Shown piece by piece: positions 19,994 to 27,177 of a stretch of 36,780 bases of DNA. Source of the DNA: Cupriavidus pauculus (lineage in GTDB: Bacteria > Pseudomonadota > Gammaproteobacteria > Burkholderiales > Burkholderiaceae). Both the position numbers and the translations under genes were made by a program. Each line of letters starts with the position of its first letter. Positions within the stretch are counted from its first letter, which is position 1. The stretch is from assembly GCF_022179805.1 (NCBI RefSeq), contig NZ_BPUO01000028.1, positions 1-36,780 on the forward strand. The letters are read 5' to 3'. The notes below the pieces were generated by a model. The model saw only the letters and a list, made by a program, of their open reading frames with translations, searched no databases and was not told the origin of the DNA.

Positions 19994-20596
19994 TTAGTTG
20001 TCGGCAAACCAGTCGTGCGGCAGGTAATGCTCGCGCCGGCTGGTGGCTTCGGCCAGCGTCAGGCTGACTTCATGCAGGAAGCTGTCTTCGGGGTTGCGGC
20101 GCGTCGCGAATCCGCAGTCGCGCATGATGGCCAGCATGCGGCGGTTCTCGCTGAGCACATCACCACGCATGCCACGCAGCCGGCTGGCGCGGGCAATCTG
20201 CTGGAGCCGCTGGATCAGCCTGCGGCCCAGCCCCTGGCCCTGCCAGTCGTCGGCTACCACCACGGCCAGCTCGGCCACGTTATCCGCATTGACCACGTAT
20301 TCGGCATTGGCCACGATCGATTCCGCGCCGTCGGGTGCGGCAGCCGTCAGCAGCAATGCCACGTCGTGGCCGGGGCGATGACCGACAAAGCCCTTCACCA
20401 CCTCATCCGCCACCCTTCCACCGGTCATGAACCGGTAGTAGCGGCTCTCGCGGGACAACCCGTCGATAAACGCGCGCAGTCCGTCGTGGTCCGCTTGCCG
20501 CACCGCGCGCAGCGTCACCTGGGTGCCCCCGCGCACGGTCCAGCTTTCCTCATGGATCGATGAAGCCGCCGTACCTTGGTTGTGTGTCCCGCCCAT
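19994..20596 (-). CDS. GNAT family N-acetyltransferase
   Basis: A 200-residue acetyl-CoA-dependent acyltransferase. The core starts at about residue 27 with VTLRAVRQADHDGLRAFIDGLS, and the acetyl-CoA pyrophosphate loop is DDWQGQGLGRRLI (Q-x-x-G-x-G). SRESRYYRFM after the first helix resembles the GNAT domain of Pat-type lysine acetyltransferases, although no CoA-ligase-like part is present. ATG 20596 follows CAGGGG; the frame continues upstream to 20731 but that crosses the HxlR start. It is divergent from the HxlR regulator with only 78 bp between them, so it is a likely target of that regulator. Substrate unknown. Confidence 0.87.
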   Translation of the reverse strand: MGGTHNQGTAASSIHEESWTVRGGTQVTLRAVRQADHDGLRAFIDGLSRESRYYRFMTGGRVADEVVKGFVGHRPGHDVALLLTAAAPDGAESIVANAEYVVNADNVAELAVVVADDWQGQGLGRRLIQRLQQIARASRLRGMRGDVLSENRRMLAIMRDCGFATRRNPEDSFLHEVSLTLAEATSRREHYLPHDWFADN

Positions 20597-20605
20597 CGCC
20601 TGCCC

Positions 20606-20628
20606 CTGACTACATTTTCTGTAGGCAG
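20606..20628. promoter_or_regulatory. Candidate HxlR operator between divergent GNAT and HxlR genes
   Basis: CTG-a-CTACA-ttttc-TGTAG-g-CAG is an inverted repeat with 8 of 9 paired positions per arm. It lies in the 78-bp divergent region, directly next to ACTATAGT (20630-20637), a self-complementary -10-like box that could serve either direction. HxlR-type dimers bind inverted repeats of this size next to their own gene, so autoregulation and control of the GNAT gene are likely. Confidence 0.6.
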
Positions 20629-20674
20629 AACTATAGTCGATACCCTGACTTTTGCAAATGAAGTTAGAGGTGCT

Positions 20675-21181
20675 ATGCTGCAAACCATGAATACGCCACC
20701 GCCGCCGATCACTCCCGCCGAGTTCGCGCAATGCTCGATTGCCGCGACACTGTCGTTGGTCGGCGAAAAGTGGACGATTCTTATCCTGCGGGACGTGTTC
20801 TCAGGCGTGCAGCGTTTCGACGACTTCCTGGAACGGCTCCAGTGCTCGCCAGCGGTGTTGTCCGCACGACTCAAGACGCTGACCGAGGCCGGACTGCTGC
20901 GCAAGGTCAGCTACAAGGAACCCGGCGAGCGCGAGCGCTTTGCCTACCGGCCGACACGCGCGGCCGTGGAATTGCTGCCGGTCATCGTCGGCCTCATGCA
21001 ATGGGGCGACGCCCATATGAAACCCGAGGGCCAGGGGCCTGCGGAAATCCGTTCCCGGGTGAGCGGCCTGAAGGTGACGGCTGCGCTGATCGACGAAGCC
21101 GGCGAGCTGGTGTCGCCGTCGGACATGCAGCTCATTTCGCTGCTGTCCTCCTCCGTTTCCCCATCCGGCAAGCCGGATTGA
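20675..21181 (+). CDS. HxlR family transcriptional regulator
   Basis: A 168-residue winged-helix regulator. The HxlR domain covers about residues 15-105: CSIAATLSLVGEKWTILILRD, FDDFLERLQCSPAVLSARLK as recognition helix region, and a wing around YKEPGERERFAYRPT. Two cysteines are in the domain; several HxlR proteins sense electrophiles or oxidants through Cys, but whether these do is unknown. ATG 20675 follows GAGG at suitable spacing; a second ATG is at 20687. The roughly 60-residue C-terminal extension is longer than in minimal HxlR proteins. It is divergent from a GNAT acetyltransferase. Confidence 0.9.
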   Translation: MLQTMNTPPPPITPAEFAQCSIAATLSLVGEKWTILILRDVFSGVQRFDDFLERLQCSPAVLSARLKTLTEAGLLRKVSYKEPGERERFAYRPTRAAVELLPVIVGLMQWGDAHMKPEGQGPAEIRSRVSGLKVTAALIDEAGELVSPSDMQLISLLSSSVSPSGKPD

Positions 21182-21349
21182 ATCCCGCCTGGCAGGCGCA
21201 CCCACGCACCTGCCCCGGACATTGCACTGCACCATAGCCGTGCGGACGCACAAGTCTGGCGCCGCACCAAACCGCTGAATTGCGCCTGATACGTAACTTA
21301 TTGGTGCTTTTCTGTGGCTCCAAGTCTCCAAATCACCACCTGACGGGGC

Positions 21350-21364
21350 TGGCACACCGCTTGC
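21350..21364 (+). promoter_or_regulatory. Sigma-54 (-24/-12) promoter of the nitrate assimilation operon
   Basis: TGGCAC-N5-TTGC is an exact match to the RpoN core consensus, 152 bp before the narK start. It lies in the 334-bp region between the HxlR and narK genes and points toward narK. Such promoters need an enhancer-binding activator; NtrC is the expected one for nitrate assimilation in proteobacteria. The transcript would start near 21375 and carry a leader of about 140 nt. Confidence 0.8.
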
Positions 21365-21448
21365 GATATAGGGAGCGGGCCGGTCAACGGCGATCCGCCC
21401 ACCCCACACAGCACGGCGCCTATTCCATGTAGGCACCGTCAGGACAAC

Positions 21449-21504
21449 GGCGTCCCCAGAACTGGCCCCTTCGCGCCAGCCTCTCGGGACGCCTTTTGTT
21501 TTTT
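21449..21504 (+). terminator. Leader terminator (attenuator) upstream of narK
   Basis: GGCGTCCC (21449-21456) pairs with GGGACGCC (21486-21493). An inner stem CTGGC/GCCAG (21462-21466 with 21475-21479) extends it, and TTTTGTTTTTT follows directly. The hairpin ends only 11 bp before the narK ATG and overlaps the region holding its ribosome-binding site, so it lies in the transcribed leader and not after a gene. This is the layout expected for NasT-type antitermination. A possible upstream hairpin is GCCTA/TAGGC near 21418-21434. Confidence 0.78.
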
Positions 21505-21515
21505 GGAGCCCAAGA

Positions 21516-22829
21516 ATGAACGGCAAAGCCACCCGGATCGACCTGCTGAGTCTGAAGACGCCGCAGATGCGCGCCTTCCATCTGACCTGGATGGCGTTCT
21601 TCGTCTGCTTCTTCGCGTGGTTTGCCTGCGCGCCGCTGATGCCGGTGCTCAAGGGCGAGTTCGGCCTGACGCCGGGCCAGATTGCCAATATCAATATCGC
21701 CGCCGTCGCCGTGACCATCATCGTGCGGCTGATCATCGGCCCGATGTGCGACCGCTTCGGCCCGCGCAAGACCTACACCGGCCTGCTGGCCGTGGGCGCC
21801 ATTCCCGTGATCGGCGTGGCGTTTGCGCAGAACTACGAGACGTTCCTGTTCTTCCGCCTGCTGATCGGTGCGGTCGGTGCCAGCTTCGTCATCACGCAGT
21901 ACCACACCTCGGTGATGTTCGCGCCCAACGTGGTCGGCACGGCCAACGCTGCCTCGGCCGGTTGGGGCAATGCCGGCGGTGGCGCCGCGCAGGGCCTGAT
22001 GCCGCTGCTGCTGGCCGCCGTGCTGTTCCTGGGCGTGGACCACGCCATGGGCTGGCGCGTGGCGCTGATCGTGCCGGGCGCGCTGATGCTGGTGATGGCG
22101 CTGGTCTACTGGCGCTTCACGCAGGATTGCCCGGAAGGCAATTTCTCCGACCTGCGCGCTCGCGGCATCGCCGTCAGCGGCGGCAAGGGCGGTGGCGGCT
22201 GGGCCAGCTTCCGCGCGGCCAGCAGCAACTACCGCGTGTGGATGCTGTTCATCACGTATGGCGCCTGCTTTGGCGTGGAGATCTTCATCCACAACGTGGC
22301 CGCCACGTTCTATGTAGACCGCTTCGGCCTGTCGCTGTCGGCCGCCGGCATGGCCGCCGCCAGCTTCGGCCTGCTCGCGCTGTTCGCCCGTGCGCTGGGC
22401 GGCTATGTCTCGGATCGCGTGGCCAAGCGTCGCGGACTCGATGCCCGCTCCATCGTGCTGTTCGTCTTCATCCTCGGCGAAGGCCTGGGCCTGCTGGCCT
22501 TTGCCCACGCCTCGGGCGTGGCCGCCGCCGTCGCCGCGATGCTGGTGTTTGGCCTGTTCACCCACATGGCCTGCGGCGCCACCTACGCGCTGGTGCCGTT
22601 CATCGACCGCAAGGCGCTGGGCGGCGTGGCCGGCATCATCGGCGCGGGCGGCAACGTGGGCGCCGTGGCGGCCGGCTTCCTGATGAAGGGCCTGGGCGAC
22701 CTGCAGACCACGCTGACGTACCTGGGCGTGGCCGCCACGCTGGCCGCGCTGTGCGCCATCGCCGTGCGCTTCAGCGCCGAGCACAAGGCCCGCGAGCAAG
22801 CGCTGTACGACAGCGCGCTGGCCAACTGA
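21516..22829 (+). CDS. narK: Nitrate/nitrite transporter, NarK/NasA type (MFS, NNP family)
   Basis: A 437-residue, 12-helix nitrate transporter. Both nitrate-signature glycine motifs are visible, GWGNAGGGAAQG in the middle and GAGGNVGAVAAGF near the end. The transmembrane arginines of the family fit RLIIGPMCDRFGPRK and RALGGYVSDRVAKRRG. ATG 21516 has GGAG upstream, just after the leader terminator. It is the first gene of an operon encoding nitrite reductase and nitrate reductase, so it most likely imports nitrate for assimilation and not for respiration. Confidence 0.94.
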   Translation: MNGKATRIDLLSLKTPQMRAFHLTWMAFFVCFFAWFACAPLMPVLKGEFGLTPGQIANINIAAVAVTIIVRLIIGPMCDRFGPRKTYTGLLAVGAIPVIGVAFAQNYETFLFFRLLIGAVGASFVITQYHTSVMFAPNVVGTANAASAGWGNAGGGAAQGLMPLLLAAVLFLGVDHAMGWRVALIVPGALMLVMALVYWRFTQDCPEGNFSDLRARGIAVSGGKGGGGWASFRAASSNYRVWMLFITYGACFGVEIFIHNVAATFYVDRFGLSLSAAGMAAASFGLLALFARALGGYVSDRVAKRRGLDARSIVLFVFILGEGLGLLAFAHASGVAAAVAAMLVFGLFTHMACGATYALVPFIDRKALGGVAGIIGAGGNVGAVAAGFLMKGLGDLQTTLTYLGVAATLAALCAIAVRFSAEHKAREQALYDSALAN

Positions 22830-22869
22830 ATCACGCACCCCCACATAAAGACAATCCTAGGAAAGCATC

Positions 22870-25431
22870 ATGAAGATCATCATCGTCGGACACGGCATGG
22901 TCGGCCACAAGTTCCTGGAATGCCTGGCTGAAGCCGGCGCGCATGACCTGGAGGTGACGGTGCTCTGCGAGGAGCCGCGCCCCGCCTACGACCGCGTGCA
23001 CCTGTCCGAATTCTTCGCCGGCAAGTCGGCCGACGACCTGTCGCTGGTGCCCGCGGGCTTCTTCGAGCAGCACAACAACATGCTGCTGCGCCTGAACGCC
23101 AAGGCCAGCGCCATCGACACCGCCGCGAAGACCGTCACCACGTCCACGGGCGAAACGCTGGCCTACGACAAGCTCGTGCTGGCCACCGGTTCCTACCCGT
23201 TCGTGCCGCCGCTGCCGGGCAAGGACCGCCGCGATACCTTCGTGTACCGCACCATCGAAGACCTGGAGGGCATGCTCGAATGCGGCAGCCGCGCCAAGTC
23301 GGGCGTGGTGATCGGCGGCGGGCTGCTGGGCCTGGAATGCGCCAAGGCCCTGCGAGACATGAACCTGCAGACCCATGTGGTGGAATTCGCCCCGCGCCTG
23401 ATGGCCGTGCAGGTGGACGATGGCGGCGGCCGCATGCTGCGCCAGAAGATGCACGACCTGGGCGTGACCGCCCATACCGGCAAGAACACGGTCGAGATCG
23501 TCGACGGCGTGGATGGCACGCACCGCATGAACTTTGCGGACGGCACACACCTGGACACCGACATGATCGTGTTCTCGGCCGGTATCCGTCCGCGTGACGA
23601 ACTGGCACGCGACAGCGGCCTGGCCATCGGCGCGCGCGGCGGCATCGTGATCGACAACAACTGCCTGACCTCGAACCCCGACGTCTACGCCATCGGCGAA
23701 TGCGCGCTGTGGGACGGCAAGATCTACGGCCTGGTAGCCCCCGGCTACGACATGGCCCGCGTGGCCGCCCGCCACCTGCGTGGCGAAGCCGCCGAGTTTG
23801 CCGGCGCCGACATGAGCACCAAGTTGAAGCTGATGGGCGTGGACGTGGCCAGCATCGGCGACCCGCACGGCAATGTGCCGGGCAGCCGTTCGTACCAGTT
23901 CACCGACGAACGCAAGCAGGTCTACAAGAAGCTGGTGGTGTCCGATTGCGGCAAGTACCTGCTCGGCGGCGTGCTCGTGGGCGATGCCGCCGAGTACGGC
24001 ACGCTGCTGCAGATGATGCTGAACCGCATCGAGCTGCCGGAGTCGCCCGAATTCCTGATCCTGCCGTCGTCGGACGGCCAGGCCAAGCCGGCCCTGGGTG
24101 CCGACGCCCTGCCCGACACCGCCCAGATCTGCTCGTGCAACAACGTCAGCAAGGGCCAGATCTGCGCCGCCGTGACCGATGGCGCCACCAGCATCGGCGC
24201 ACTGAAGTCGTGCACCAAGGCCGGTACCGCGTGCGGCGGCTGCGTGCCGCTGGTCACGCAGATCATGAAGGCCGAGATGAAGAAGCAGGGCATGGCCGTG
24301 AACAACCATGTCTGCGAGCACTTCCCGTATTCGCGCCAGGAGCTGTACCACCTGGTGCGCGTGGGCAAGTTCAAGACGTTTGACGACCTGCTGGCCGCCC
24401 ACGGCAAGGGCCTGGGCTGCGACGTCTGCAAGCCCACCGTCGGCAACATCCTGGCGTCGTGCTGGAACGATTTCGTGCTCAAGGAAGAACACGCCAGCCT
24501 GCAGGATTCGAACGACTACTTCCTGGCCAACATCCAGAAGGACGGCACCTACTCGGTGGTGCCGCGCATGCCGGGCGGCGAAGTCACGCCCGACGGCCTG
24601 ATCGCCGTGGGCCAAGTTGCCAAGAAGTACGGCCTCTACACCAAGATCACCGGCGGCGCGCGCGTGGACATGTTCGGCGCCCGGCTGGAGGAACTGCCAC
24701 TGATCTGGGAAGAACTGGTGGCGGCCGGCTTTGAATCGGGCCACGCGTACGGCAAGTCGCTGCGCACGGTGAAATCGTGCGTGGGCTCCACGTGGTGCCG
24801 CTACGGCGTGGACGATTCGGTCGGCCTGGCCATCGAGATCGAGAACCGCTACAAGGGCCTGCGCGCGCCGCACAAGATCAAGTTCGGCGTATCGGGCTGC
24901 ACGCGCGAATGCGCTGAAGCGCAGGGCAAGGACGTGGGCATCATCGCCACCGAAAAGGGCTGGAACCTGTACGTGTGCGGCAACGGCGGCATGAAGCCGC
25001 GCCATGCCGAACTGCTGGCCGGCGACCTGGACCGCGAAACGCTGATCCGCTACGTCGACCGCTTCCTGATGTTCTACGTGCGCACGGCCGACCGCCTGCA
25101 ACGCACCAGCACGTGGCGCGACAACCTCGAAGGCGGCCTGGACTACCTGAAGTCCGTGGTCATCGACGACAAGCTCGGCATCGGCACCGAACTCGAATCC
25201 AACATGCAGCACGTGGTGGATACCTACGAGGACGAGTGGAAGAAGGCCATCACCGACCCCGAAACCCGCAAGCGCTTCCGCCATTTCGTGAACAGCGACC
25301 TGCGCGACGACAACTTGGTCTTTCTGGAGGAACGCGGCCAGATCCGCCCCGCCTCGCCGGAGGAACGGAACTTGCAGCGTTCACGCCTGAGCCACATTCC
25401 CGTGGTGACCGTGCCCGCAAAAGCAGCCTGA
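22870..25431 (+). CDS. nirB: Assimilatory NAD(P)H-nitrite reductase, large subunit
   Basis: An 853-residue cytoplasmic enzyme that reduces nitrite to ammonium. The order is: FAD-binding part (GHGMVGHKFLE at 7-17), NAD(P)-binding part (VIGGGLLGLECA), BFD-type [2Fe-2S] domain with Cys421, Cys423, Cys455 and Cys458, and a second BFD-like stretch (VCEHFPYSRQELYHLVR ... GLGCDVCKP). Last come the ferredoxin-like and sirohaem/[4Fe-4S] domains with Cys637-x5-Cys643 and Cys677-x3-Cys681. All expected ligands are present and the length is normal. AGGAAAG precedes the ATG. NirD follows 15 bp later. Confidence 0.96.
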   Translation: MKIIIVGHGMVGHKFLECLAEAGAHDLEVTVLCEEPRPAYDRVHLSEFFAGKSADDLSLVPAGFFEQHNNMLLRLNAKASAIDTAAKTVTTSTGETLAYDKLVLATGSYPFVPPLPGKDRRDTFVYRTIEDLEGMLECGSRAKSGVVIGGGLLGLECAKALRDMNLQTHVVEFAPRLMAVQVDDGGGRMLRQKMHDLGVTAHTGKNTVEIVDGVDGTHRMNFADGTHLDTDMIVFSAGIRPRDELARDSGLAIGARGGIVIDNNCLTSNPDVYAIGECALWDGKIYGLVAPGYDMARVAARHLRGEAAEFAGADMSTKLKLMGVDVASIGDPHGNVPGSRSYQFTDERKQVYKKLVVSDCGKYLLGGVLVGDAAEYGTLLQMMLNRIELPESPEFLILPSSDGQAKPALGADALPDTAQICSCNNVSKGQICAAVTDGATSIGALKSCTKAGTACGGCVPLVTQIMKAEMKKQGMAVNNHVCEHFPYSRQELYHLVRVGKFKTFDDLLAAHGKGLGCDVCKPTVGNILASCWNDFVLKEEHASLQDSNDYFLANIQKDGTYSVVPRMPGGEVTPDGLIAVGQVAKKYGLYTKITGGARVDMFGARLEELPLIWEELVAAGFESGHAYGKSLRTVKSCVGSTWCRYGVDDSVGLAIEIENRYKGLRAPHKIKFGVSGCTRECAEAQGKDVGIIATEKGWNLYVCGNGGMKPRHAELLAGDLDRETLIRYVDRFLMFYVRTADRLQRTSTWRDNLEGGLDYLKSVVIDDKLGIGTELESNMQHVVDTYEDEWKKAITDPETRKRFRHFVNSDLRDDNLVFLEERGQIRPASPEERNLQRSRLSHIPVVTVPAKAA

Positions 25432-25446
25432 AACAAGGAGAACGTG

Positions 25447-25830
25447 ATGAGCCAAGCCCACCATCCCGAAACCTGGACCGCGATTTGCACCTTGCGCGAC
25501 ATCGTGCCCAATACTGGTGTCTGCGCCCTGGTCGACAAGAAGCAGGTTGCCGTCTTCCGTATCGGCCGCGGCGAAGAGGTCTACGCGATCGCCAATTTCG
25601 ACCCCAACTCGCAGGCCAACGTGCTGTCGCGCGGCCTGGTGGGCAGCCTGGCCGACCGCATCGTGGTGGCTTCGCCGATCTACAAGCACCACTTTGACCT
25701 GCGTACCGGCGAGTGCCTGGAGGCGCCCGAGCATTCGGTGGCCGCCTATGCGGCGCGCGTCTATGACGGCAAGGTCTGGGTGGCCGCTTCGGTGGTGCAA
25801 CCCGAGGCCGAGGAAGAACTGGCCGCCTGA
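25447..25830 (+). CDS. nirD: Assimilatory nitrite reductase, small subunit
   Basis: A 127-residue Rieske-fold partner of NirB. It has the family pattern IVPNTGVCALVDKKQVAVFRI near the start and SPIYKHHFDLRTGECLE in the second half. The Cys-x-His pairs that hold the Rieske cluster are absent, as is normal for NirD, so it has no iron-sulphur centre of its own. A GTG lies one codon before the chosen ATG at 25444; AAGGAGAAC fits either. It is cotranscribed with nirB. Confidence 0.94.
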   Translation: MSQAHHPETWTAICTLRDIVPNTGVCALVDKKQVAVFRIGRGEEVYAIANFDPNSQANVLSRGLVGSLADRIVVASPIYKHHFDLRTGECLEAPEHSVAAYAARVYDGKVWVAASVVQPEAEEELAA

Positions 25831-25876
25831 TCGCCCGCACACGCGCCCCCTCCCCGACCCAGCCAACAGGAACACG

Positions 25877-27133
25877 ATGCTCACGACGCCCCCCGCCACG
25901 TCTCCCGCCAGCCGGGCCAAGCCGCGACTGGTCGTGGTCGGCAACGGCATGGCCGGCATGCGCACGGTCGAGGAACTGCTGAAGCTCGCGCCGGACCTGT
26001 ACGACATCACAGTGTTCGGCGCCGAGCCGCACGGCAACTACAACCGCATCCTGCTGTCCCCGGTGCTTGCCGGCGAGAAGACCGTCGACGACATCATGCT
26101 CAATACGCGCGACTGGTACGCGCAGAACGGCATCGAACTGCTGGCCGGCGACCCCGTGGTGGCCATCGACCGGCCGCGCCGCCTCGTACGTTCGGCATCG
26201 GGCAAGGAAGTGCACTACGACCGCCTGCTGCTGGCCACCGGGTCCAAGCCGTTCATCATCCCGGTGCCCGGCCACACGCTCGACGGCGTGATCGCGTTCC
26301 GCGACATCCAGGACGTGGAGACGATGCTGCACGCCGCGCGCAACCACCGCCATGCGGTGGTCATCGGCGGCGGGCTGCTGGGCCTGGAAGCCGCCAACGG
26401 CCTGATGCGCCAGGGCATGGAAGTGACCGTCGTGCATCTGGCCGACAGCCTGATGGAACGCCAGCTCGACCGCCCCGCCGCCGAACTGCTGAAGACCGCG
26501 CTCGAACGCAAGGGCCTGCGCTTCCTGCTGAGCGCGCAGACGGCCGGCATCCTGGGCGACGACCGCGTGACCGGCGTGCTGTTCAAGGACGGCACCCGCA
26601 TTCCGGCCGACCTGGTGGTGATGACCGCCGGCGTGCGTCCCAACATCGACCTGGCAGCTGGTGCCGGGCTGCGCTGCGAGCGCGCCATCGTGGTGGACGA
26701 CACGCTGCAAACGTTCGACCCGCGCATCTATGCCGTGGGCGAATGCGTGCAGCATCGTAACGCCACGTTTGGCCTGGTGGCCCCGATCTGGGATCAGGCG
26801 CGCGTCTGCGCGGCGCACCTGGCCGGTGCCGGACACCGCCGCTACGTGCAGCAGGCCACGGCCACCAAGCTCAAGGTGACCGGGGTAGACCTGTACTCGG
26901 CGGGCGACTTCATCGGCGCCGAAGGCAGCGAGGACCTGGTGCTGCGCGATCCGCGCCGGGGCGTCTACAAGCGGCTGGTGCTGCAGGACGGCCGGCTGGT
27001 GGGCGCCGTGCTGTACGGCGACGTGAAGGACGGCCCCTGGTATTTCGATCTGATCCAGTCCGGCAAGCCCATTGCCGCGCTGCGTCAGCGCCTGCTGTTT
27101 GGCCAGGCGCAATGTGAGGCCCTGGCGGCATGA
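25877..27133 (+). CDS. FAD/NAD(P)H oxidoreductase, electron-transfer subunit of nitrate reductase
   Basis: A 418-residue protein that looks like a stand-alone copy of the NirB N-terminal half: FAD site VVVGNGMAGMRTVEEL, NAD(P) site VVIGGGLLGLEAANGL and FAD closing motif IYAVGECVQHR. It stops before the BFD [2Fe-2S] domain. In Klebsiella and Bacillus, assimilatory nitrate reductase receives electrons from such a flavoprotein (NasC/NasB type). Here the missing BFD domain is instead on the C-terminus of the catalytic subunit encoded next. The first 15 or so residues are Pro/Ser/Ala-rich. ATG 25877 has CAGGAA upstream. I infer it passes electrons from NAD(P)H to the nitrate reductase. Confidence 0.85.
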   Translation: MLTTPPATSPASRAKPRLVVVGNGMAGMRTVEELLKLAPDLYDITVFGAEPHGNYNRILLSPVLAGEKTVDDIMLNTRDWYAQNGIELLAGDPVVAIDRPRRLVRSASGKEVHYDRLLLATGSKPFIIPVPGHTLDGVIAFRDIQDVETMLHAARNHRHAVVIGGGLLGLEAANGLMRQGMEVTVVHLADSLMERQLDRPAAELLKTALERKGLRFLLSAQTAGILGDDRVTGVLFKDGTRIPADLVVMTAGVRPNIDLAAGAGLRCERAIVVDDTLQTFDPRIYAVGECVQHRNATFGLVAPIWDQARVCAAHLAGAGHRRYVQQATATKLKVTGVDLYSAGDFIGAEGSEDLVLRDPRRGVYKRLVLQDGRLVGAVLYGDVKDGPWYFDLIQSGKPIAALRQRLLFGQAQCEALAA

Positions 27134-27177
27134 AGCCTGTCTGAACCCTGCCGTCATCGACCAGAGAGATTGAACCC

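Noticed and set aside
21163..21178. ATCCGGC-AA-GCCGGAT hairpin at the end of the HxlR gene as terminator
   Set aside because: It overlaps the coding end and has no T run.
22831..25284. An 817-codon open frame on the minus strand opposite nirB
   Set aside because: Mirror frame of a GC-rich gene. The plus strand encodes full NirB with all cofactor ligands; the antisense protein is His/Ala/Arg-rich without any domain.
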